Positions 32,101-44,800 of a stretch of DNA of 64,000 nt are shown in pieces. The stretch is from Parapristionchus giblindavisi (taxonomy: Eukaryota; Nematoda; Chromadorea; Rhabditida; Diplogasteridae), in NCBI GenBank assembly GCA_943737045.1, contig CALSFV010000100.1:186001-250000 (forward strand). Direction: 5' to 3'. The translations under genes and the position numbers were made by a program. The notes beneath the pieces are model-generated. The model did no database searches and was not told where the DNA came from. It saw only the letters and a program-made list of their open reading frames with translations. Position 1 is the stretch's first letter, and each line of letters starts with the position of its first letter.

Positions 32101-35100
32101 GAGAGTAGTTGTATCTCTTCTATCTATGAGTACTTGTAGTCCCCTCACTCCCTTCTACTACTAGTAGATTTGATTGAGAGTAGTTGTATCTCTTCTATCT
32201 ATGAGTACTTGTAGCCCCTCTCACTCCCTTCTACTACTAGTAGATTTGATTGAGAGTAGTTGTATCTCTTCTATCTATGAGTACTTGTAGCCCCCTCACT
32301 CCCTTCTACTACTAGTAGATTTGATTGAGAGTAGTTGCATCTCTTCTATCTATGAGTACTTGTAGTCCCCTCACTCCCTTCTACTACTAGTAGATTTGAT
32401 TGAGAGTAGTTGTATCTCTTCTATCTATGAGTACTTGTAGCCCCTCTCACTCCCTTCTACTACTAGTAGATTTGATTGAGAGTAGTTGTATCTCTTCTAT
32501 CTATGAGTACTTGTAGCCCCTCTCACTCCCTTCTACTACTAGTAGATTTGATTGAGAGTAGTTGTATCTCTTCTATCTATGAGTACTTGTAGTCCCCTCA
32601 CTCCCTTCTACTACTAGTAGATTTGATTGAGAGTAGTTGTATCTCTTCTATCTATGAGTACTTGTAGCCCCTCTCACTCCCTTCTACTACTAGTAGATTT
32701 GATTGAGAGTAGTTGTATCTCTTCTATCTATGAGTACTTGTAGCCCCTCTCACTCCCTTCTACTACTAGTAGATTTGATTGAGAGTAGTTGTATCTCTTC
32801 TATCTATGAGTACTTGTACCCCCTCTCACTCCCTTCTACTACTAATAGATTTGATTGAGAGTAGTTGTATCTCTTCTATCTATGAGTACTTGTAGCCCCT
32901 CTCACTCCCTTCTACTACTAGTAGATTTGATTGAGAGTAGTTGTATCTCTTCTATCTATGAGTACTTGTAGTCCCCTCACTCCCTTCTACTACTAGTAGA
33001 TTTGATTGAGAGTAGTTGTATCTCTTCTATCTATGAGTACTTGTAGCCCCTCTCACTCCCTTCTACTACTAGTAGATTTGATTGAGAGTAGTTGTATCTC
33101 TTCTATCTATGAGTACTTGTACCCCCTCTCACTCCCTTCTACTACTAATAGATTTGATTGAGAGTAGTTGTATCTCTTCTATCTATGAGTACTTGTAGTC
33201 CCCTCACTCCCTTCTACTACTAGTAGATTTGATTGAGAGTAGTTGTATCTCTTCTATCTATGAGTACTTGTAGCCCCTCTCACTCCCTTCTACTACTAGT
33301 AGATTTGATTGAGAGTAGTTGTATCTCTTCTATCTATGAGTACTTGTAGCCCCCTCACTCCCTTCTACTACTAGTAGATTTGATTGAGAGTAGTTGCATC
33401 TCTTCTATCTATGAGTACTTGTAGTCCCCTCACTCCCTTCTACTACTAGTAGATTTGATTGAGAGTAGTTGTATCTCTTCTATCTATGAGTACTTGTAGC
33501 CCCTCTCACTCCCTTCTACTACTAGTAGATTTGATTGAGAGTAGTTGTATCTCTTCTATCTATGAGTACTTGTAGCCCCTCTCACTCCCTTCTACTACTA
33601 GTAGATTTGATTGAGAGTAGTTGTATCTCTTCTATCTATGAGTACTTGTAGTCCCCTCACTCCCTTCTACTACTAGTAGATTTGATTGAGAGTAGTTGTA
33701 TCTCTTCTATCTATGAGTACTTGTAGCCCCTCTCACTCCCTTCTACTACTAGTAGATTTGATTGAGAGTAGTTGTATCTCTTCTATCTATGAGTACTTGT
33801 AGTCCCCTCACTCCCTTCTACTACTAGTAGATTTGATTGAGAGTAGTTGTATCTCTTCTATCTATGAGTACTTGTAGTCCCCTCACTCCCTTCTACTACT
33901 AGTAGATTTGATTGAGAGTAGTTGTATCTCTTCTATCTATGAGTACTTGTAGCCCCTCTCACTCCCTTCTACTACTAGTAGATTTGATTGAGAGTAGTTG
34001 TATCTCTTCTATCTATGAGTACTTGTACCCCCTCTCACTCCCTTCTACTACTAATAGATTTGATTGAGAGTAGTTGTATCTCTTCTATCTATGAGTACTT
34101 GTAGTCCCTCACTCCCTTCTACTACTAGTAGATTTGATTGAGAGTAGTTGTATCTCTTCTATCTATGAGTACTTGTAGCCCCTCTCACTCCCTTCTACTA
34201 CTAGTAGATTTGATTGAGAGTAGTTGTATCTCTTCTATCTATGAGTACTTGTAGCCCCCTCACTCCCTTCTACTACTAGTAGATTTGATTGAGAGTAGTT
34301 GCATCTCTTCTATCTATGAGTACTTGTAGTCCCCTCACTCCCTTCTACTACTAGTAGATTTGATTGAGAGTAGTTGTATCTCTTCTATCTATGAGTACTT
34401 GTAGCCCCTCTCACTCCCTTCTACTACTAGTAGATTTGATTGAGAGTAGTTGTATCTCTTCTATCTATGAGTACTTGTAGCCCCTCTCACTCCCTTCTAC
34501 TACTAGTAGATTTGATTGAGAGTAGTTGTATCTCTTCTATCTATGAGTACTTGTAGTCCCCTCACTCCCTTCTACTACTAGTAGATTTGATTGAGAGTAG
34601 TTGTATCTCTTCTATCTATGAGTACTTGTAGCCCCTCTCACTCCCTTCTACTACTAGTAGATTTGATTGAGAGTAGTTGTATCTCTTCTATCTATGAGTA
34701 CTTGTAGCCCCTCTCACTCCCTTCTACTACTAGTAGATTTGATTGAGAGTAGTTGTATCTCTTCTATCTATGAGTACTTGTACCCCCTCTCACTCCCTTC
34801 TACTACTAATAGATTTGATTGAGAGTAGTTGTATCTCTTCTATCTATGAGTACTTGTAGCCCCTCTCACTCCCTTCTACTACTAGTAGATTTGATTGAGA
34901 GTAGTTGTATCTCTTCTATCTATGAGTACTTGTAGTCCCCTCACTCCCTTCTACTACTAGTAGATTTGATTGAGAGTAGTTGTATCTCTTCTATCTATGA
35001 GTACTTGTAGCCCCTCTCACTCCCTTCTACTACTAGTAGATTTGATTGAGAGTAGTTGTATCTCTTCTATCTATGAGTACTTGTACCCCCTCTCACTCCC

Positions 35101-38100
35101 TTCTACTACTAATAGATTTGATTGAGAGTAGTTGTATCTCTTCTATCTATGAGTACTTGTAGTCCCCTCACTCCCTTCTACTACTAGTAGATTTGATTGA
35201 GAGTAGTTGTATCTCTTCTATCTATGAGTACTTGTAGCCCCTCTCACTCCCTTCTACTACTAGTAGATTTGATTGAGAGTAGTTGTATCTCTTCTATCTA
35301 TGAGTACTTGTAGCCCCTCACTCCCTTCTACTACTAGTAGATTTGATTGAGAGTAGTTGCATCTCTTCTATCTATGAGTACTTGTAGTCCCCTCACTCCC
35401 TTCTACTACTAGTAGATTTGATTGAGAGTAGTTGTATCTCTTCTATCTATGAGTACTTGTAGCCCCTCTCACTCCCTTCTACTACTAGTAGATTTGATTG
35501 AGAGTAGTTGTATCTCTTCTATCTATGAGTACTTGTAGCCCCTCTCACTCCCTTCTACTACTAGTAGATTTGATTGAGAGTAGTTGTATCTCTTCTATCT
35601 ATGAGTACTTGTAGTCCCCTCACTCCCTTCTACTACTAGTAGATTTGATTGAGAGTAGTTGTATCTCTTCTATCTATGAGTACTTGTAGCCCCTCTCACT
35701 CCCTTCTACTACTAGTAGATTTGATTGAGAGTAGTTGTATCTCTTCTATCTATGAGTACTTGTAGTCCCCTCACTCCCTTCTACTACTAGTAGATTTGAT
35801 TGAGAGTAGTTGTATCTCTTCTATCTATGAGTACTTGTAGTCCCCTCACTCCCTTCTACTACTAGTAGATTTGATTGAGAGTAGTTGTATCTCTTCTATC
35901 TATGAGTACTTGTAGCCCCTCTCACTCCCTTCTACTACTAGTAGATTTGATTGAGAGTAGTTGTATCTCTTCTATCTATGAGTACTTGTACCCCCTCTCA
36001 CTCCCTTCTACTACTAATAGATTTGATTGAGAGTAGTTGTATCTCTTCTATCTAGGAGTACTTGTAGTCCCCTCACTCCCTTCTACTACTAGTAGATTTG
36101 ATTGAGAGTAGTTGTATCTCTTCTATCTATGAGTACTTGTAGCCCCTCTCACTCCCTTCTACTACTAGTAGATTTGATTGAGAGTAGTTGTATCTCTTCT
36201 ATCTATGAGTACTTGTAGCCCCTCTCACTCCCTTCTACTACTAGTAGATTTGATTGAGAGTAGTTGTATCTCTTCTATCTATGAGTACTTGTAGCCCCCT
36301 CACTCCCTTCTACTACTAGTAGATTTGATTGAGAGTAGTTGCATCTCTTCTATCTATGAGTACTTGTAGCCCCCTCACTCCCTTCTACTACTAGTAGATT
36401 TGATTGAGAGTAGTTGCATCTCTTCTATCTATGAGTACTTGTAGTCCCCTCACTCCTTCTACTACTAGTAGATTTGATTGAGAGTAGTTGTATCTCTTCT
36501 ATCTATGAGTACTTGTAGCCCCTCTCACTCCCTTCTACTACTAGTAGATTTGATTGAGAGTAGTTGTATCTCTTCTATCTATGAGTACTTGTAGCCCCTC
36601 TCACTCCCTTCTACTACTAGTAGATTTGATTGAGAGTAGTTGTATCTCTTCTATCTATGAGTACTTGTAGTCCCCTCACTCCCTTCTACTACTAGTAGAT
36701 TTGATTGAGAGTAGTTGTATCTCTTCTATCTATGAGTACTTGTAGTCCCCTCACTCCCTTCTACTACTAGTAGATTTGATTGAGAGTAGTTGTATCTCTT
36801 CTATCTATGAGTACTTGTAGCCCCTCTCACTCCCTTCTACTACTAGTAGATTTGATTGAGAGTAGTTGTATCTCTTCTATCTATGAGTACTTGTAGCCCC
36901 TCTCACTCCCTTCTACTACTAGTAGATTTGATTGAGAGTAGTTGTATCTCTTCTATCTATGAGTACTTGTAGTCCCCTCACTCCCCTTCTACTACTAGTA
37001 GATTTGATTGAGAGTAGTTGTATCTCTTCTATCTATGAGTACTTGTAGTCCCCTCACTCCCTTCTACTACTAGTAGATTTGATTGAGAGTAGTTGTATCT
37101 CTTCTATCTATGAGTACTTGTAGCCCCTCTCACTCCCTTCTACTACTAGTAGATTTGATTGAGAGTAGTTGTATCTCTTCTATCTATGAGTACTTGTACC
37201 CCCTCTCACTCCCTTCTACTACTAATAGATTTGATTGAGAGTAGTTGTATCTCTTCTATCTATGAGTACTTGTAGTCCCCTCACTCCCTTCTACTACTAG
37301 TAGATTTGATTGAGAGTAGTTGTATCTCTTCTATCTATGAGTACTTGTAGCCCCTCTCACTCCCTTCTACTACTAGTAGATTTGATTGAGAGTAGTTGTA
37401 TCTCTTCTATCTATGAGTACTTGTAGCCCCCTCACTCCCTTCTACTACTAGTAGATTTGATTGAGAGTAGTTGCATCTCTTCTATCTATGAGTACTTGTA
37501 GTCCCCTCACTCCCTTCTACTACTAGTAGATTTGATTGAGAGTAGTTGTATCTCTTCTATCTATGAGTACTTGTAGCCCCTCTCACTCCCTTCTACTACT
37601 AGTAGATTTTGATTGAGAGTAGTTGTATCTCTTCTATCTATGAGTACTTGTAGCCCCTCTCACTCCCTTCTACTACTAGTAGATTTGATTGAGAGTAGTT
37701 GTATCTCTTCTATCTATGAGTACTTGTAGCCCCTCTCACTCCCTTCTACTACTAGTAGATTTGATTGAGAGTAGTTGTATCTCTTCTATCTATGAGTACT
37801 TGTAGCCCCCTCACTCCCTTCTACTACTAGTAGATTTGATTGAGAGTAGTTGCATCTCTTCTATCTATGAGTACTTGTAGCCCCCTCACTCCCTTCTACT
37901 ACTAGTAGATTTGATTGAGAGTAGTTGCATCTCTTCTATCTATGAGTACTTGTAGTCCCCTCACTCCCTTCTAACTACTAGTAGATTTGATTGAGAGTAG
38001 TTGTATCTCTTCTATCTATGAGTACTTGTAGCCCCTCTCACTCCCTTCTACTACTAGTAGATTTGATTGAGAGTAGTTGTATCTCTTCTATCTATGAGTA

Positions 38101-41100
38101 CTTGTAGCCCCTCTCACTCCCTTCTACTACTAGTAGATTTGATTGAGAGTAGTTGTATCTCTTCTATCTATGAGTACTTGTAGTCCCCTCACTCCCCTTC
38201 TACTACTAGTAGATTTGATTGAGAGTAGTTGTATCTCTTCTATCTATGAGTACTTGTAGTCCCCTCACTCCCTTCTACTACTAGTAGATTTGATTGAGAG
38301 TAGTTGTATCTCTTCTATCTATGAGTACTTGTAGCCCCTCTCACTCCCTTCTACTACTAGTAGATTTGATTGAGAGTAGTTGTATCTCTTCTATCTATGA
38401 GTACTTGTACCCCCTCTCACTCCCTTCTACTACTAATAGATTTGATTGAGAGTAGTTGTATCTCTTCTATCTATGAGTACTTGTAGTCCCCTCACTCCCT
38501 TCTACTACTAGTAGATTTGATTGAGAGTAGTTGTATCTCTTCTATCTATGAGTACTTGTAGCCCCTCTCACTCCCTTCTACTACTAGTAGATTTGATTGA
38601 GAGTAGTTGTATCTCTTCTATCTATGAGTACTTGTAGCCCCCTCACTCCCTTCTACTACTAGTAGATTTGATTGAGAGTAGTTGCATCTCTTCTATCTAT
38701 GAGTACTTGTAGTCCCCTCACTCCCTTCTACTACTAGTAGATTTGATTGAGAGTAGTTGTATCTCTTCTATCTATGAGTACTTGTAGCCCCTCTCACTCC
38801 CTTCTACTACTAAGTAGATTTGATTGAGAGTAGTTGTATCTCTTCTATCTATGAGTACTTGTAGCCCCTCTCACTCCCTTCTACTACTAGTAAGATTTGA
38901 TTGAGAGTAGTTGTATCTCTTCTATCTATGAGTACTTGTAGTCCCCTCACTCCCTTCTACTACTAGTAGATTTGATTGAGAGTAGTTGTATCTCTTCTAT
39001 CTATGAGTACTTGTAGCCCCTCTCACTCCCTTCTACTACTAGTAGATTTGATTGAGAGTAGTTGTATCTCTTCTATCTATGAGTACTTGTAGTCCCCTCA
39101 CTCCCTTCTACTACTAGTAGATTTGATTGAGAGTAGTTGTATCTCTTCTATCTATGAGTACTTGTAGTCCCCTCACTCCCTTCTACTACTAGTAGATTTG
39201 ATTGAGAGTAGTTGTATCTCTTCTATCTATGAGTACTTGTAGCCCCTCTCACTCCCTTCTACTACTAGTAGATTTGATTGAGAGTAGTTGTATCTCTTCT
39301 ATCTATGAGTACTTGTACCCCCTCTCACTCCCTTCTACTACTAATAGATTTGATTGAGAGTAGTTGTATCTCTTCTATCTATGAGTACTTGTAGTCCCCT
39401 CACTCCCTTCTACTACTAGTAGATTTGATTGAGAGTAGTTGTATCTCTTCTATCTATGAGTACTTGTAGCCCCTCTCACTCCCTTCTACTACTAGTAGAT
39501 TTGATTGAGAGTAGTTGTATCTCTTCTATCTATGAGTACTTGTAGCCCCTCTCACTCCCTTCTACTACTAGTAGATTTGATTGAGAGTAGTTGTATCTCT
39601 TCTATCTATGAGTACTTGTAGCCCCCTCACTCCCTTCTACTACTAGTAGATTTGATTGAGAGTAGTTGCATCTCTTCTATCTATGAGTACTTGTAGCCCC
39701 CTCACTCCCTTCTACTACTAGTAGATTTGATTGAGAGTAGTTGCATCTCTTCTATCTATGAGTACTTGTAGTCCCCTCACTCCCTTCTACTACTAGTAGA
39801 TTTGATTGAGAGTAGTTGTATCTCTTCTATCTATGAGTACTTGTAGCCCCTCTCACTCCCTTCTACTACTAGTAGATTTGATTGAGAGTAGTTGTATCTC
39901 TTCTATCTATGAGTACTTGTAGCCCCTCTCACTCCCTTCTACTACTAGTAGATTTGATTGAGAGTAGTTGTATCTCTTCTATCTATGAGTACTTGTAGTC
40001 CCCTCACTCCCTTCTACTACTAGTAGATTTGATTGAGAGTAGTTGTATCTCTTCTATCTATGAGTACTTGTAGTCCCCTCACTCCCTTCTACTACTAGTA
40101 GATTTGATTGAGAGTAGTTGTATCTCTTCTATCTATGAGTACTTGTAGCCCCTCTCACTCCCTTCTACTACTAGTAGATTTGATTGAGAGTAGTTGTATC
40201 TCTTCTATCTATGAGTACTTGTAGCCCCTCTCACTCCCTTCTACTACTAGTAGATTTGATTGAGAGTAGTTGTATCTCTTCTATCTATGAGTACTTGTAG
40301 CCCCCTCACTCCCTTCTACTACTAGTAGATTTGATTGAGAGTAGTTGCATCTCTTCTATCTATGAGTACTTGTAGCCCCCTCACTCCCTTCTACTACTAG
40401 TAGATTTGATTGAGAGTAGTTGTATCTCTTCTATCTATGAGTACTTGTAGCCCCTCTCACTCCCTTCTACTACTAGTAGATTTGATTGAGAGTAGTTGTA
40501 TCTCTTCTATCTATGAGTACTTGTAGTCCCCTCACTCCCTTCTACTACTAGTAGATTTGATTGAGAGTAGTTGTATCTCTTCTATCTATGAGTACTTGTA
40601 GTCCCCTCACTCCCTTCTACTACTAGTAGATTTGATTGAGAGTAGTTGTATCTCTTCTATCTATGAGTACTTGTAGCCCCTCTCACTCCCTTCTACTACT
40701 GGTAGATTTGATTGAGAGTAGTTGTATCTCTTCTATCTATGAGTACTTGTAGCCCCTCTCACTCCCTTCTACTACTAGTAGATTTGATTGAGAGTAGTTG
40801 TATCTCTTCTATCTATGAGTACTTGTAGCCCCTCACTCCCTTCTACTACTAGTAGATTTGATTGAGAGTAGTTGCATCTCTTCTATCTATGAGTACTTGT
40901 AGCCCCCTCACTCCCTTCTACTACTAGTAGAATTGATTGAGAGTAGTTGCATCTCTTCTATCTATGAGTACTTGTAGTCCCCTCACTCCCTTCTACTACT
41001 AGTAGATTTGATTGAGAGTAGTTGTATCTCTTCTATCTATGAGTACTTGTAGCCCCTCTCACTCCCTTCTACTACTAGTAGATTTGATTGAGAGTAGTTG

Positions 41101-41873
41101 TATCTCTTCTATCTATGAGTACTTGTAGTCCCCCTCACTCCCTTCTACTACTAGTAGATTTGATTGAGAGTAGTTGTATCTCTTCTATCTATGAGTACTT
41201 GTAGCCCCTCTCACTCCCTTCTACTACTAGTAGATTTGATTGAGAGTAGTTGTATCTCTTCTATCTATGAGTACTTGTAGTCCCCTCACTCCCTTCTACT
41301 ACTAGTAGATTTGATTGAGAGTAGTTGTATCTCTTCTATCTATGAGTACTTGTAGTCCCCTCACTCCCTTCTACTACTAGTAGATTTGATTGAGAGTAGT
41401 TGTATCTCTTCTATCTATGAGTACTTGTAGCCCCTCTCACTCCCTTCTACTACTAGTAGATTTGATTGAGAGTAGTTGTATCTCTTCTATCTATGAGTAC
41501 TTGTACCCCCTCTCACTCCCTTCTACTACTAATAGATTTGATTGAGAGTAGTTGTATCTCTTCTATCTATGAGTACTTGTAGTCCCCTCACTCCCTTCTA
41601 CTACTAGTAGATTTGATTGAGAGTAGTTGTATCTCTTCTATCTATGAGTACTTGTAGCCCCTCTCACTCCCTTCTACTACTAGTAGATTTGATTGAAGAG
41701 TAGTTGTATCTCTTCTATCTATGAGTACTTGTAGCCCCCTCACTCCCTTCTACTACTAGTAGATTTGATTGAGAGTAGTTGCATCTCTTCTATCTATGAG
41801 TACTTGTAGCCCCCTCACTCCCTTCTACTACTAGTAGATTTGATTGAGAGTAGTTGCATCTCTTCTATCTATG
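29155..41873 (+). repeat. 76-bp satellite array, block A1 (forward)
   Basis: About 167 head-to-tail copies of a unit of 74-77 bp (typical 76). Pieces in order: tagatttgattgagagtagt, tgtatctcttctatctatga, gtacttgtag, cccctctcactccc, ttctactactag. Copies are nearly identical. Variants fall in a few recurring classes: T or C in gttgTatc; spacer gcccctctcac, gtcccctcac, gccccctcac or ccccctctcac after tacttgta; and ctaatag in place of ctagtag, always linked to the last spacer. Every unit carries the palindrome CTACTAGTAG. No gene or unique sequence interrupts it. All short open frames inside follow the repeat. Confidence 0.98.
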
Positions 41874-41885
41874 AAGAGATGCAAC
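41853..41885. other. Palindrome centre 1: switch of satellite direction
   Basis: The 12-bp arms gttgcatctctt (41853-41864) and aagagatgcaac (41874-41885) are perfect inverted copies around a 9-base loop ctatctatg. To the left all monomers read forward, to the right all read reverse. Mirror-image variants on both sides show that this is the centre of a much larger palindrome. Confidence 0.95.
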
Positions 41886-44800
41886 TACTCTCAATCAAAT
41901 CTACTAGTAGTAGAAGGGAGTGAGGGGGCTACAAGTACTCATAGATAGAAGAGATGCAACTACTCTCAATCAAATCTACTAGTAGTAGAAGGGAGTGAGG
42001 GGGCTACAAGTACTCATAGATAGAAGAGATACAACTACTCTCAATCAAATCTACTAGTAGTAGAAGGGAGTGAGAGGGGCTACAAGTACTCATAGATAGA
42101 AGAGATACAACTACTCTCAATCAAATCTACTAGTAGTAGAAGGGAGTGAGGGGACTACAAGTACTCATAGATAGAAGAGATACAACTACTCTCAATCAAA
42201 TCTATTAGTAGTAGAAGGGAGTGAGAGGGGGGTACAAGTACTCATAGATAGAAGAGATACAACTACTCTCAATCAAATCTACTAGTAGTAGAAGGGAGTG
42301 AGAGGGGCTACAAGTACTCATAGATAGAAGAGATACAACTACTCTCAATCAAATCTACTAGTAGTAGAAGGGAGTGAGGGGACTACAAGTACTCATAGAT
42401 AGAAGAGATACAACTACTCTCAATCAAATCTACTAGTAGTAGAAGGGAGTGAGGGGACTACAAGTACTCATAGATAGAAGAGATACAACTACTCTCAATC
42501 AAATCTACTAGTAGTAGAAGGGAGTGAGAGGGGCTACAAGTACTCATAGATAGAAGAGATACAACTACTCTCAATCAAATCTACTAGTAGTAGAAGGGAG
42601 TGAGGGGACTACAAGTACTCATAGATAGAAGAGATACAACTACTCTCAATCAAATCTACTAGTAGTAGAAGGGAGTGAGAGGGGCTACAAGTACTCATAG
42701 ATAGAAGAGATACAACTACTCTCAATCAAATCTACTAGTAGTAGAAGGGAGTGAGGGGACTACAAGTACTCATAGATAGAAGAGATGCAACTACTCTCAA
42801 TCAATTCTACTAGTAGTAGAAGGGAGTGAGGGGGCTACAAGTACTCATAGATAGAAGAGATGCAACTACTCTCAATCAAATCTACTAGTAGTAGAAGGGA
42901 GTGAGGGGCTACAAGTACTCATAGATAGAAGAGATACAACTACTCTCAATCAAATCTACTAGTAGTAGAAGGGAGTGAGAGGGGCTACAAGTACTCATAG
43001 ATAGAAGAGATACAACTACTCTCAATCAAATCTACCAGTAGTAGAAGGGAGTGAGAGGGGCTACAAGTACTCATAGATAGAAGAGATACAACTACTCTCA
43101 ATCAAATCTACTAGTAGTAGAAGGGAGTGAGGGGACTACAAGTACTCATAGATAGAAGAGATACAACTACTCTCAATCAAATCTACTAGTAGTAGAAGGG
43201 AGTGAGGGGACTACAAGTACTCATAGATAGAAGAGATACAACTACTCTCAATCAAATCTACTAGTAGTAGAAGGGAGTGAGAGGGGCTACAAGTACTCAT
43301 AGATAGAAGAGATACAACTACTCTCAATCAAATCTACTAGTAGTAGAAGGGAGTGAGGGGGCTACAAGTACTCATAGATAGAAGAGATGCAACTACTCTC
43401 AATCAAATCTACTAGTAGTAGAAGGGAGTGAGGGGGCTACAAGTACTCATAGATAGAAGAGATACAACTACTCTCAATCAAATCTACTAGTAGTAGAAGG
43501 GAGTGAGAGGGGCTACAAGTACTCATAGATAGAAGAGATACAACTACTCTCAATCAAATCTACTAGTAGTAGAAGGGAGTGAGAGGGGCTACAAGTACTC
43601 ATAGATAGAAGAGATACAACTACTCTCAATCAAATCTACTAGTAGTAGAAGGGAGTGAGGGGACTACAAGTACTCATAGATAGAAGAGATACAACTACTC
43701 TCAATCAAATCTACTAGTAGTAGAAGGGAGTGAGGGGACTACAAGTACTCATAGATAGAAGAGATACAACTACTCTCAATCAAATCTACTAGTAGTAGAA
43801 GGGAGTGAGAGGGGCTACAAGTACTCATAGATAGAAGAGATACAACTACTCTCAATCAAATCTACTAGTAGTAGAAGGGAGTGAGAGGGGCTACAAGTAC
43901 TCATAGATAGAAGAGATACAACTACTCTCAATCAAATCTACTAGTAGTAGAAGGGAGTGAGGGGACTACAAGTACTCATAGATAGAAGAGATGCAACTAC
44001 TCTCAATCAAATCTACTAGTAGTAGAAGGGAGTGAGGGGGCTACAAGTACTCATAGATAGAAGAGATGCAACTACTCTCAATCAAATCTACTAGTAGTAG
44101 AAGGGAGTGAGGGGGCTACAAGTACTCATAGATAGAAGAGATACAACTACTCTCAATCAAATCTACTAGTAGTAGAAGGGAGTGAGAGGGGCTACAAGTA
44201 CTCATAGATAGAAGAGATACAACTACTCTCAATCAAATCTACTAGTAGTAGAAGGGAGTGAGAGGGGCTACAAGTACTCATAGATAGAAGAGATACAACT
44301 ACTCTCAATCAAATCTACTAGTAGTAGAAGGGAGTGAGGGGACTACAAGTACTCATAGATAGAAGAGATACAACTACTCTCAATCAAATCTATTAGTAGT
44401 AGAAGGGAGTGAGAGGGGGTACAAGTACTCATAGATAGAAGAGATACAACTACTCTCAATCAAATCTACTAGTAGTAGAAGGGAGTGAGAGGGGCTACAA
44501 GTACTCATAGATAGAAGAGATACAACTACTCTCAATCAAATCTACTAGTAGTAGAAGGGAGTGAGGGGACTACAAGTACTCATAGATAGAAGAGATACAA
44601 CTACTCTCAATCAAATCTACTAGTAGTAGAAGGGAGTGAGGGGACTACAAGTACTCATAGATAGAAGAGATACAACTACTCTCAATCAAATCTACTAGTA
44701 GTAGAAGGGAGTGAGAGGGGCTACAAGTACTCATAGATAGAAGAGATACAACTACTCTCAATCAAATCTACTAGTAGTAGAAGGGAGTGAGGGGACTACA

